Shown here piece after piece: positions 50,501 through 61,100 of a DNA stretch of 64,000 nucleotides. The notes beneath the pieces are model-generated. The model worked only from the letters and a program-made list of their open reading frames with translations. It ran no database searches and was not told the origin of the DNA. Made by a program: the position numbers and the translations under genes. Where the stretch lies: assembly GCF_014529535.1 (NCBI RefSeq), contig NW_023503313.1:310001-374000 (forward strand), in the 5' to 3' direction. Positions within the stretch are counted from its first letter, which is position 1. Each line of letters opens with the position of its first letter. The DNA is from Bradysia coprophila (lineage: Eukaryota > Arthropoda > Insecta > Diptera > Sciaridae).

Positions 50501-53500
50501 TTTTTTTTTTGTTTAAATTTATTTGGTTCGTTTCGTTGTGATTGAAAAACCGTCAATATTTTTGAAATCATAATTTATGAGACGTAGCAATTTATGGTTG
50601 GCACAATGAGCGTGACGACAATTTTTTTTAACGTCTTAATGGTTTTTGCCATTTAGATATCTTGTATTAGTGCGAGCGTACAATTTGCACTGCAAAACGG
50701 TAAGATTTTCTAGAGAGAATGTAGTAGGACCTATTTGAGAATTGGTCGAAACAGGACACTTAGTGCATCGGTATTATAAATCTAAAATTTCCTAGATCAC
50801 ACCATTTTCTTTTCAAGTCTTTGTTAAGTTTAATAATACCGTCCTGATAGACATCAGATTGATTATTTCGTCCTGCCACGGTCACAGAATAAAATTCTGA
50901 CACTGAGGGTTTTGAACAGTTTATGCATTAATGCAGGCTACAGTTCGGTCATTAAAAATTTGTAGTAACGGTTTATATAATGGCGTCACTCATAAAAATG
51001 AATTGAGTGTTTTTCTAAACTACGAATTGCTATCAATTGCAACAAAACGTTTCTCCGAAAGTGTGTGACCTGCAGTATGTAGTCTGAGAAGCGAGATGAA
51101 CAAAGAAGAGGCGGGCATCTTTTATAAATGAGATCTGATACTAGCAACTAGCAACTTGTTTGGTCAGAAATGATCTCGAGACTTCAGTTATTCTTTTTCT
51201 TTGAATTACCATCCGAACTATCTAACGATTAATAATATAGGATCGCTCGCTATGAGATGAACATTTTTATTTTTATTTTACTCAAACGAAACGGCGTTTT
51301 GCTATTCGAAATTACAGTCCAGTTGTGTCTCATAAAATGCAACGACAGGATAATGCAATGCATGACACGATTTCCACAATTTCATGTTTAATTTAATTTT
51401 CTTTTAGAATCGAAATTAAGTCTACATTCTATTGCATTTAGTAGCGTCTGTACGACGAAACCGAATTCGCCGGGATGTTTCAAGTTCTTTAATTTGTGAG
51501 CATAATTTTAAATCAAACGTTTTTTTTCTGGCTGGTCTAACCATGTTGATGCAAATCTTTTCACTTTCTCAATAGCTGTTTTGGCGACAAAAACGGATTG
51601 TGTTCAAGTGCGCAATCGAATTAAATGAAAGAAAATAAACTAATCTCCGCTTTGAATCAATGAATGAGAAGAGTTTTTTTTTTAAATAATTAATTCAGTG
51701 AACTATACCTTTTAAACAAGGAAAATTACCTACAATTGTAATAAAATATTTATTTTGTACTTATAATTATAAAATGTTAAAAAAGATTGAATCTTTGAAT
51801 ATGAGAACAATTTCTTTTTAATTGAAATGATAAAATGATTTAAAAAAAAGCTTAAAAAGATGCTTCAGACTCTAGTGGTTTGTCGATTTATTATAGTGAA
51901 ATATTTTAAATATTAATGATAGACTCAACGGTCACGAAAGTAATTCCTTCGAACATGTGTTCCAAGGTGTCACGTTAATTACTTTCGCGAGAAAAAGTAA
52001 CATGTAGAATGTTGATTGCGTTACAAGATTGTTTGATTTTCCGGAATGTTTTCCAATTAAAAATTACATTCAACTAGTCGGAGTAAGTGGTATTTTAGAA
52101 AATTAAAATTTTTAATGATCAAAGCCACATACACTGACTGTCGATATTAGTTTTTGTGTGTGCAGTAATTGCATTAAGTTAAATGTAAGTTAATTAACCG
52201 TCACTGCCGGAGTATGCCGTGTAAATTGTTTGTGGCGTCTTACGATTTCAGACTCAGTCTGTTCAGATTTATTGCGTTTTTTAATCGATAGTACTGGCAT
52301 CACATTTTGATTGTCAGCCATTAGTATGGCTGCATATTTAAATCGGAACAAAACAGTGAGAATAACATCAACATTCCAGGAAACGAACAATTTTCTAATG
52401 CATCGAATGTATATCCCAGATGAATAACTCTTTCCAGAAATGTATTACATGGCTAACAGGTCGACTTATTAATTTCACCAAATTTTTTGATTTCGTTTCC
52501 ATTCAAACGTATTGAAGTTTTCATACATTAGGACTGTTAGATAATATCAAATTCGTAATTTTGCTGTTTTATTAGAAAATATTTTGTTATTTGCATGCTT
52601 GCACAAAAAGCCATTTTGTTAATTCCTGATCCGCCTTAGAACGTTAATTTAAAAGCGAGAGATTTATCTAATCCGTAAAATAGACTTTGTTTGCTTTACT
52701 GATTTAATTCACAACGTCCATTCGCCAATTCATAGATCAGTTCAGTGCCTAGTGTACAGTAAGATTCAAAATAAAGGTTACATTTCTTCGTTTCGGCTAT
52801 AAGTGAAACCTTAATGTTGGATCTCAATTCACTAATTGAATAAAAGATTTGGATCACTCCACATAATGTAGTTCTTATTGAATCAAAAAATACATCACAG
52901 AGCAATGCCAAGTATTGAAACATGTTTTTGATTTTTGTAAATTTCATGAACTTCACTGAATCACTTCCTCAACCGTTAGCGAACACATTTTGTAGACAAT
53001 TCATCCAATAACTATAGAAACCGTTTTTCAACAGATTTTACGTCCTGCGTAGGAACAACAAACACGCTACGGACAGTAGTGGTCATGGTCGTGAACATTT
53101 CACGTCGAAAGTGCGTAGATAAGATTAAACAACTTTTCACAAAGTCTTGGCGAAATGTGACTCAACCACTTGTGTCCGTAGCGTGTATGGTTTTGTTTTT
53201 TTTCTGATCAAATTTCCAATAGTTCAGAGAATGGGATCGGTTGTTGCGTTCGGATTTAGAAAGATCTTATTCAGTTTGGCAGTTTGGTTACTTTTGTTAC
53301 AAATATCGCCGTAATTTTGAGTATTAGACTTGACAATTTCCAGTTTCCTTGACAGTTTCGGCTGGAGTAGTCCAGCCTGGTACCGAAGGCCACTGAGAAA
53401 AAGATTCAGTATCGTCAACAAAGTGTTAAACAAATCCACATTGATCTCAGACAAAAACTTCTTTATGACCTAGAATGTTGACGTAGAAGTCAATGTTATG

Positions 53501-56500
53501 TCTCTTCTCCACTTGAAACTAACATTCTGCCTGCTCAGAAGAAGTAAGGTCAACCTGTTCCATTGCAATAGTTTCTGTAATGAGCCTTCACAATGTTGAA
53601 TGAATTTGTCGCTTAGACAAAAAAAAGTGTAATGAAACGTTTAAGATTTATAATTTAATAAATTTCAAAGAAATCGAAAGAAAACAGAAATTTAATTTTA
53701 CCTATTTTTTCTGCTAAGTTTACATTAATTAATTGACATGTACAGAAGATAATAATTATTTTTGGAAATAATAACTTTTTTCATAAAACCAATTCAGACG
53801 CATTTTTCGTTTTGATTTAGACATTTAGTGCAATATACTACATCTTAGTTGTGATGATTTGTTTGTTTGATGTTTTTTTTTAATTGAGCGCGCATTATAG
53901 TTAGAGCAAAGAGGGTTTGACGTGATGTGTAGAAAAACAATTTGGTCGTTTTTTGTTTGGGGTTTTCATTCGTTTTAGCACTCTAATATAGCCTCTTATG
54001 GTGGTATATCTAGAACAGGTGCTAAAACAGGTGGTTCCTTTATTATAAAAACGAAATTATTTATTGTTGATTATCCAATTTAATAACATCCCCTTCCCAT
54101 TTGTTTAGCAACTTTACAAGGTAACATTTTTTTACATTTTTATTTTGCTGGTACAACTCACCGACCATTTTGCACCGTAAATTTTCCAGCCACCATCACC
54201 ATGCTTTTACCTATCTATCTTCTCTTCATTTATATTTTAATTTATTGATTGATTTAAGCTAATTTCCTTTAACCGACAGACATTCGTGACAAAATAATAC
54301 TCAAATTAAAGAAGCAGGCCCGATGACTTGTTTGAAAAGATTTTGACCAAAGTAAATCAATTGAAAATTAACACATTTAATAGATACGGAAGGCTGCGTG
54401 CTTATGCCATCTAGAACTTCGCTACTCAATGCCAAAAATGTTTGTGCCGGTTTTGGATTAGTGTATTTTCCAATCAGCTTACATCGTAGAGAGATTTAAT
54501 AGTGAAATGTCTGTATTGAACGATTGATTTTAAAAAAATCGTTCCTGAAATCAATAGTCTTCAATTCCTCAATATTGCTCAATTTTCAGTCCTGAAGCAT
54601 CCAAAAGTAAAACGTGGCAATTTCTCAAGAACGTCAAAAATTTGATTAAATGGTATTTTTATGTTAGGTACAGGAATACTTACATTTTGACTTTGGTTGC
54701 TCTATGCTGGATGCTGACTGGAAAATACACTCCGATTACCTCAAAGACAATAAAAATGACAAAACAAACATTTTTTAGTCCTATGTAGTGTAGTATTGCA
54801 GAGGCTTCAAATCCTGTCCTTATGATTGATTGATATAAAAGGCTGGTAGGTCTATTCCGTAGCTACGAGTTACAGGAAATTACCCAAATTATCAGCTTTA
54901 ATTTAACTGCCGACTGACAATTAATTATTGAGAAAGAAATTCTAAATATTTTTCGCCATTTTCCAATTGTCATTCAATCAGCAAAAGTTTTACTGGCTGC
55001 TGCATAATAATTAGCATTGTTCTCAGTTGAAATACAGTGCATGCATTTTCTTGGGCTTTGGTTCTTCTCCAAAAGGAAAATCCCCATTTTTATACTTCGA
55101 CACGATCATAGGACAATGTCTTAATAAATCAACGAAACCTAAACTATTCATTACAAAACTTATTATCCGAATAGAAAATAAAAAGATTTAAAAAAAAATT
55201 GAATGAAAATTCGAATGGTACAAGGGAAGAATTTCTGCATTTCTATGTTTAGGTGGCCGTGTGTATCGAGACGATTCGTCCGGCAGTGATGATGGTGAAG
55301 TTGTTACATTTATTGTTGGTAGCGAACCGTCATCGTTACGTTTGTCAAGCGTTCCCATATCCACTACCGCATCATCACCAATGTGTTATCCTGCTTCACA
55401 TTCGTCCTTAACTAGTTTAGCTGCACAGAATTCCAGTCATCCGATGAGTACCTCCATCATCGAGAGGTTCGTTTTCACATTATTATTTTTGGTTTGTTAA
55501 ATTTATTATTTTCTTATTGGTTGGCTGCCGTAAAAAATAGTTCGCCCAGTGTACAAGACGACAATATCCGTGCAAGTCCTTTAACAATGAATCAGGATAA
55601 GGTAGTTATGCCCTTGCCTCGTACCAAAAAATCGCCAGCTACTTCTCAAACATCGCTAGTGAAAAGCGTTCCCCCTCCTATGCCACCGCCGAGACGTGTT
55701 AATTCTCATTTAAGGTTTGTTTTTATTTTATTTTTTATTTTTTTGTTTCAGTTTTCTCTTTGTTTAATTGTATAGCTCATTCAGTTGTCTATTTTATTCA
55801 TTCCTTCCAGTTTAACTTAAAAAAGGGAACAACTGAGAATGGTTTGGTGTAAAAATATAATTTTCAATTTTTTACGTTTACCTTTCAACCACACGAGTTC
55901 TGTTTCTATTCTTCCACTTCACGGCCATCATGTAGAATCACTGAATCTGTTACTTCTTTTGTTCTTTTGCGTCATGTTTGATGGAAAATCTTAAACTTCA
56001 TTAACGCAAATTTTACTATAAAAGAAAAAAACAGCCAGAGTTGATTGCTCATTCTATTATCGATAACCAGGGTTTAATTATTGTTTTCTCCTAATTATCG
56101 CCAGTGATTGTTGGCATTTTTAATGTTGTAGATAGGCATCAGTCTGTGGTACTGCTCTGACAACACTCTCATTTTCATAATTTCTCAGATTTTATTAGGT
56201 TTCTGAAATTTTTAATTTGTTCTAATCACCGAAATTCTGAGCCTATGTTGCGGTACATTTAGTAGTTTAGTATGCTGACGTGAGTCTTTCTTGCTATGAA
56301 ACTCATTTCCGTGAAGTGCAGTGGTGATGACGGGTGATTAAGTTACTATAATAAAACAGATCTGAGATCTAGTGGATGACGCAAAGTAACTGAGGGTTGA
56401 GAAACATTATCTCCTGTTTTGTAACAAATTAAATCGCTTCTTGTGCTACCATTTCTATCACTTGTCCCAGAGACATTATAATGTAGAAAGACTAAGAACA

Positions 56501-57404
56501 GTGTTAGCGAAAGCAATGATAGAACCAAAACACAAGAGTCTACTGGTAAGGTTCACAATAACAGCAGATATGTCTCTGTAGGTATTGTTGTTCATAAATG
56601 GCTCCAACTAAATAAACCACTGAATGGGTTATCGTGTTAATTTGTTCCATTTTTTATGATTTTTTTCTTTTTTTAAATTTAATTTTTATTTGTGCACACA
56701 CTAAACAATAAAGGAAAAAAACATAAATTATTTTTACAGAATGAATCGAGGTCAAACACCTCTTTAGATATTAAGTTTTCTCAACAAAAATTAGAAAATG
56801 GTATGAGAAAGTAAGAGAACGAACGACAGAACTTTTCGATCGTAAACGAGAATGTATTTTTTTTTAAATAACTCCTTTGAATTCTCATTGAATCAAAAAT
56901 CGAAACAAAAAACCATTTCGAATTTATATTAAAATCGAAACCTCATCAAATTGAGTCTCCATTTTACTTTCTTATTAACCAAATTCTATTTACAAAGAAT
57001 TTTTTAGTTGCTGAAGCATTTTGCAATTGAAACTAACCAAGCAGCATGTTAATGAACCCGATTACTAATCAAGACTAACATTTTCCCGTTCCGTTTTATT
57101 TTTATTTCATTGTTCTTGTTGCGAACCTACCGAACCCAATACCAAAAAAAAAACCGAACGAAAACGAATTTCCAACATCAGTTTCACCTTTAACAGCCTT
57201 AACCGGGCTCAAAGCTCAGACGTGGAGCCCCTGGAGTCCACTGCATCATCCATTGTATCATCAACGACGTCGGCACACGGTGATACCCAACCAGAAGACA
57301 CCTATTCGACCGATTCGTCGAGCTTCGATGGTGAATTCAAAAAAAGACGTCGAAAGTTGCATTTTCCATTTGGTAAGAAATCGCACAAAAACAAAAATGC
57401 GTAA
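32203..57404 (+). CDS. Stim: Stim, ER calcium sensor of store-operated calcium entry
   Basis: Eleven coding exons: 32203-32518, 45246-45409, 45472-45591, 45657-45769, 47027-47142, 47253-47425, 47599-48163, 48262-48309, 55253-55466, 55541-55714, 57197-57404; 736 aa, all phases agree. STIM senses luminal calcium in the ER, oligomerises when stores empty and opens Orai channels at ER-plasma membrane junctions. Order: signal peptide (~10-27), a Gln/His-rich luminal insert, a Cys pair (118, 125), EF-hand loop DDDDNGNIDLTE (146-157), hidden EF-hand, SAM domain (~201-270), transmembrane helix (~286-302), coiled coil 1, and the Orai-activating CAD/SOAR region (~400-510) with the basic KLKRKR motif. 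A Ser/Pro-rich tail ends in a polybasic segment. It is longer than Drosophila Stim, mainly at both ends. Confidence 0.95.
34212..34353. mobile_element. MITE with CAGGGC ends, copy 1
   Basis: Ends CAGGGCCTATTTTAGAG and its near-complement CTAAAATAAGCCCTG, with AGAATTTC/CAGAACT-type inner arms. The 8-bp flanks CCCCGGAA (34204-34211) and CTCCGGAA (34354-34361) differ at one base and look like an ageing target duplication. 142 bp. Same family as 36606-36767. Confidence 0.85.
36606..36767. mobile_element. MITE with CAGGGC ends, copy 2
   Basis: A near-perfect palindrome of 162 bp: CAGGGCTTACTTTAGAGAAT at the left, ATTCTCTAAAATAAGCCCTG at the right, with repeated GAAAAATTCCGAAAAA-type cores. Identical 8-bp flanks AATTTAAA at 36598-36605 and 36768-36775. 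An 8-bp duplication and CAGGG termini point to the hAT superfamily. Confidence 0.9.
41471..42539. mobile_element. 1.07 kb terminal-inverted-repeat element in Stim intron 1
   Basis: Left end GCACAGATAAAAATATAG and right end ATATTTTTGTCTGTGC are inverted repeats with one or two mismatches. Sub-terminal blocks also pair: TTAATCCCCTCAGGGATTAC near 41550 with AGTAATCCCTGAAGGAATTA near 41590, and related AGTAATCCCCTCGG near the right end. No transposase frame is present. A tRNA-like relic is embedded. No clear target duplication was found. Confidence 0.6.
41788..41850 (-). pseudogene. tRNA-like relic inside the 1.07 kb element
   Basis: On the minus strand, GCAGCAGTGGTAAGATCG resembles a D-arm with a box A, followed by an anticodon-arm-like GACTGAAGTGC and GGAGGTCCCGGGT, which resembles the variable loop and start of a T-arm. 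The rest of box B is replaced by A-rich sequence. Not a functional tRNA; perhaps the remains of a tRNA-derived SINE. Confidence 0.35.
45246..45769 (+). CDS. Stim: Stim exons 2-4: EF-hand and SAM domain
   Basis: Exon 2 (45246-45409) carries the Cys pair and the canonical calcium-binding loop with acidic positions 1, 3, 5 and 12 intact (Asp146, Asp148, Asn150, Glu157). Exon 3 (45472-45591, 120 bp, phase 0-0) codes the hidden EF-hand. Exon 4 (45657-45769) codes the first part of the SAM domain (VHNWTVEQTTDWLSQ to GETLPR). The separating introns are 62 and 65 bp. Confidence 0.95.
45770..47026 (+). other. Stim intron 4 (1.26 kb)
   Basis: GT at 45770 and AG at 47025-47026. It contains a 112-codon frame (46414-46752) of no recognised family and an imperfect dyad (ACCACACAAG near 46510 and CTTGTGTGGT near 46588). 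Nothing else of note. Confidence 0.7.
47027..48309 (+). CDS. Stim: Stim exons 5-8: end of SAM, membrane helix, coiled coil, CAD/SOAR
   Basis: Exon 5 (47027-47142) finishes the SAM domain (ending VVLFGPPR). Exon 6 (47253-47425) codes the transmembrane helix, LVTLLLSAIIGCWYAY, and the start of coiled coil 1. Exon 7 (47599-48163, 565 bp) codes the rest of coiled coil 1 and the whole Orai-activating region, including the WLQLTYELE helix, KLKRKRSSLVGAF and RWKQIESLLGF. Exon 8 (48262-48309, 48 bp, phase 1-1) codes MSGSQDELDDESV, an acidic stretch comparable in place to the inhibitory domain that follows SOAR in vertebrate STIM1; that equivalence is inferred. Confidence 0.94.
48885..49051. mobile_element. 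167-bp MITE in Stim intron 8
   Basis: Ends CAGAGTTTTAAAAGTCATCG, continuing ATGTTC, then after two mismatches AGTCAATTAAGTG, give a ~40-bp terminal inverted repeat. The interior is AT-rich and non-coding. No matching 8-bp flanks were found (TTTTAGTT and AGTCTGAT). Confidence 0.82.
53062..53186. mobile_element. 125-bp inverted-repeat element in Stim intron 8
   Basis: Ends ACACGCTACGGACAGTAGTG and CACTTGTGTCCGTAGCGTGT pair over about 20 bp with two mismatches. Sub-terminal ACATTTCACG and CGAAATGT also pair. Small non-coding MITE-like unit; no target duplication seen. Confidence 0.65.
55253..57404 (+). CDS. Stim: Stim exons 9-11: Ser/Pro-rich tail and polybasic end
   Basis: Exon 9 (55253-55466) is Ser-rich (YRDDSSGSDDGEV onward). 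Exon 10 (55541-55714) ends with a proline-rich SVPPPMPPPRRVNSH. Exon 11 (57197-57404) ends with FKKRRRKLHFPFGKKSHKNK and NA before TAA. The terminal Lys/Arg cluster corresponds in place to the STIM polybasic tail that binds plasma-membrane phosphoinositides. Exon 10 is 174 bp and phase-symmetric. A GTAAGA at 57373 in the last exon could act as an alternative donor. Confidence 0.88.
55715..57196 (+). other. Stim intron 10 (1.5 kb)
   Basis: Donor GTTTGT at 55715 and acceptor TTTAACAG at 57196. AT-rich, with no recognisable repeat or gene. Confidence 0.7.
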
Positions 57405-57874
57405 TTTGAGAGGATCGTCGTTAAGTTTCGATGATACGGTTTCGGTGAAAAGCAATCCATTCTAGAACTGTTATTTCGATAAATTTGTTTGTTATTTTTT
57501 TCATCTGTAGAACGAGGGATACATTGCATATAATATAAAATTAAGGAAAATTACAACAGATTTACAGTTTTGATGACGAAGTAAATTTTTATTTAAGAAA
57601 ATAATTTATGATTGAGATATAAATAATGTTGGAATAAAGGAAAAATATAAATGAGTTTTATGATATGAACTGTGAAAATAACAACACAAATAATAATGAT
57701 GTACAACACATAGGAAAATAATATTCTACACAGAGTCGTACGTAGATTCACCACCAAACGTATCATTTCGAAATCGGGTAACTTTCACTGAAGAGCAATT
57801 TTACCGTTACCATTTTAGCGGTATTCGGTAAAATGAAGTTGATAATCGCGGTCACAAAGTCACTACTTGACACC
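57405..57874 (+). other. Probable Stim 3' UTR and downstream DNA
   Basis: Follows the Stim stop directly. An AATAAA at 57633-57638 is about 230 bp after the stop. A longer 3' UTR using later AATAAA hexamers (for example 59747-59752) is also possible. Confidence 0.5.
57633..57638 (+). terminator. Candidate Stim polyadenylation signal
   Basis: Canonical AATAAA within TTGGAATAAAGGAAAA, about 230 bp downstream of the stop codon. Motif and position only. Confidence 0.5.
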
Positions 57875-58198
57875 TCGTACGTAGCAGTTACGAGTTCGAA
57901 AACCTAGGTAGTTTTTCGTCCTAATTCTAAATCACTAAAAAAATAGTTTCTAGGGCGTCAGAATCCGGAGGGAGCTATCCCAATTTTAATTTAAATGGAA
58001 AATGCATTGGTGCCTACGAGATGCAATGATGTCACATAGATTAATCTCGCTCGCACCTTCAAATTTGCCACTTCAAATTTAACTTAACTTAAAATTGTGA
58101 AAGCTTCGGATCCTGACGTCCTAGAAACTATTTTAATAGTGATTTAGAATCAGGATGAAAAACTGCCCATATTTCGAACTCGTAACTGCTACGTTCGA
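57875..58198. mobile_element. 324-bp element with ~90-bp inverted repeats downstream of Stim
   Basis: The left arm 57875-57966 contains ACGTAGCAGTTACGAGTTCG, AGTTTTTCGTCCT, ATTCTAAATCACTA and ATAGTTTCTAGG. The right arm 58107-58198 contains the reverse complements with scattered mismatches. The ~140-bp centre is AT-rich. Non-coding; MITE-like. If the Stim transcript extends this far it would carry a long hairpin. Confidence 0.78.
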
Positions 58199-61100
58199 AG
58201 TATACACCATATGTGACGTAAATTAACAACTACACGAGTCCTTCTATCTCTTAGTTTCCAAAAGATGTCTTTTATTTCCTTCAATCTACATTTTTATCAT
58301 TTCTATACAAAATGTGTTTACCTTCATTTTTTTGCTGTTGAACCGCTGGTCGATTAAATTGCTCTTCAGTCAAAGTGTATAAAATCCAAAATAGTTGCTA
58401 GTGGGAGCTGAAATGTTTCGTTACAAATGGTTACATCCTACTAGCAAACAAACGAGTACGGAACTTCTTTCGAATTGTTTTTTTTTGACGAGTAGCAAAC
58501 CGTCAAACCAAAAATTCGAAAGCAGGCACGTAATTAAAACTGTTTATAAATGCAGAAAGAAGTGATGATTTGACTACACCACAGAAAAGACACTTAAGTA
58601 AACTACTCGTTAATGTTGGTCTGTCGGTGTTTCTTAAAACTTTTAAACAGAGCTCAGATAGAATAGGTTGACTAAAGTACACATCCTAACAACAACACGT
58701 CTAAAAGCCAAAATTTTCGTGTGAATGTTGTTGAAGGCGAAGCCGTGCGATCCTTACCCATAAGAAAAAACTAAAATTTTCACTTGTCTTCCGTCATTTT
58801 TTAGGCATTTCACTTTCTTTCACTTTATTATAGAAACAAAACGTTCGATTTTCTACGTCTAGGGTTGCATTTAGTTTCCCAGCCCGAAAGGCCGAATATG
58901 GAAACAACGCGACAAAGGGTAGTTCTTCATCATATAAAGGAGCAAGGTTTTCCATGCGACTAAGACGAAGTTTACATGTGCTTTTCATTTTTCAATTCTT
59001 TCGACATTCGTAATTCTTTACATAAAACTTTGGATTAAATGGAAAGTCAATTTCTCGTGTGTTAATTCATCGTTTGCGTAGCATATGAATCTATGAAATT
59101 CACACAAAAAATGGACTTTTCTATTTTCCAATCTGACATCCCACCCCACTACTTTAGCGATCTATTTATCTTTTTAAAACTTTGCCGCAACTTGTCCAAC
59201 TTGTAACGAGTGTTTATCTTTTGAAAGACAAAACGTTTTACTAACTAAATTTCTGCTACACTTATAGAATGTAATTGTAATGGCACTGATGGAAAATAAT
59301 TCAATATTTAACCATAAAAAATATCGTAGAAACACAAACTGAAAACTGTGTCAAAGCCAATATTTTTCAGAGATAAACAAATTAACACTTTTTGTAGTGA
59401 AATGCAAACGAGTATAATAACCGTAGTAAATTCAAGTATTGTGTAAATAAAATGAAATAGAAATATAAAACGAGAGTGTATATATATACGACGCACAAGT
59501 TAAATAAGATTGTTACAAGCATATTGAAAATGTCGATTTTGTGATAGAAAAATTAAAAATGCGTCCCTACGCCCAAACCTCAATTCATTCCCCAATTAAG
59601 TGAAACAAAAAGAAGGAAAAGGAAGAAAAAAAACATTTTAAAAAAACAAAATTTTTTATAGAATTTCTATGCTGTTAACACTGTGTACATAAGACAAATG
59701 AATTTTCAATTCGTTTTTTATAAAAAAAATCAAATTTCAAAAATTTAATAAATCGAACCCGAAAAAAACGAGAAAAATGTTGCGACAATTCATCATGTGA
59801 ATAGCCACACCATTATAAAGATGATGTTCGTAAACTTCTGCGAATAGCTTCTGTGCAAGAGAAATACTATTCGTAAGCATCATCGACAAATAGCCAAATT
59901 ATTGGAAAGATTTCATTTGCCAACAATTCCACCTATAGGTGAAATATGACTTCTGCATCGTCCAATATTAGTTTGGCTATTTGTAAGCGATGGTAAAAAT
60001 TCGAAAATGTTTCAATAAATTCAGTGTATGACATACAAACTCAGTTAATTGACCGAACATCATTTTTGATGTTCTTAGCTATCAAAGAACGGACTAACAC
60101 TAATTTTCTGGACAGTACTACTCATTCATTTGTCTTTTTTTTGCATGCATTCTGAGTTTTGATTATCAGTGAGCAAAAAGAATTATTCTAAATTGTATTG
60201 TCTTTATTCAGTCATGTTGCATACAGTCTCCAGTAAAAAGTTTGACTGTAACTGCTCCATTGAATTGTTGAAACACAAGAAACACGAATCATCCTCAAGC
60301 CGAGTATATATAACACTGAAGGAAATAAGAACTCATGGCAAATGATCAAAATGTACTTCTGATTTATGAATAAACAAGTGCAGGAAGGTAAATTCACCAA
60401 GGATTTTTTTTTTGGGAAAACGTTCTGGACGGTTTGTCACCATTTCAACTAACAGCGAGATTCTGACGTGCCCACATTTTCTGTTGAAACTTCATTTCAC
60501 TCATTGCTTCATGTACGAGTCTTTTATAGAACCCTGTCTTATTATAAAACAGTCAAACGACGAGCAAAACTTATACTTATAGGACGGATCAATTTGTTTT
60601 GAAATTTTCCTAAGGAATGAATTTCTCACATTATTTGAATCAATTGCGAGCTATTTCAAAAGTATTACAAATTAAACTTCTACACTCATGACAACCCTTA
60701 ACCAAACCAAACAAAAATTAGTGCTAGTGTACTAGTAACTCAATTAAATGTCACCTGATCTGTAGCAACAAATTGTGTTAGACACAAAGAGAACAAATCC
60801 AAAATGATGATATTGTTAGTAGGCAGTATTGAGGTGATCATCTGCGAATCGGAGACTCTCCTATATCAGTTGTTTTTTAAAGCAATTTATTACAAAAACA
60901 ATCAAACGTAAATTGCGGAAGTTCATTGTAGCTTATAAGTCCACTTCTAAATTGGAAATTGTAAGTCCGTATCAAAGATGTACTGAGACACGACTAGTAA
61001 TTTTTCAATTTGTAAATCGACCTATAATGCATTTGCGGAACATTCATAATACCTTGGTCGTGCTCAGTGATTGTCTACTATTTCTGTGGCGTTTGTTCAG

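Larger units (their letters stand above)
48310..55252 (+). other. Stim intron 8 (6.9 kb)
   Basis: Consensus GTAAGC donor at 48310, acceptor TATGTTTAG at 55252. It contains a 167-bp MITE (48885-49051) and a 125-bp inverted-repeat element (53062-53186). No additional exon could be supported, although a long intron at this position could hide isoform-specific exons. Confidence 0.75.
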
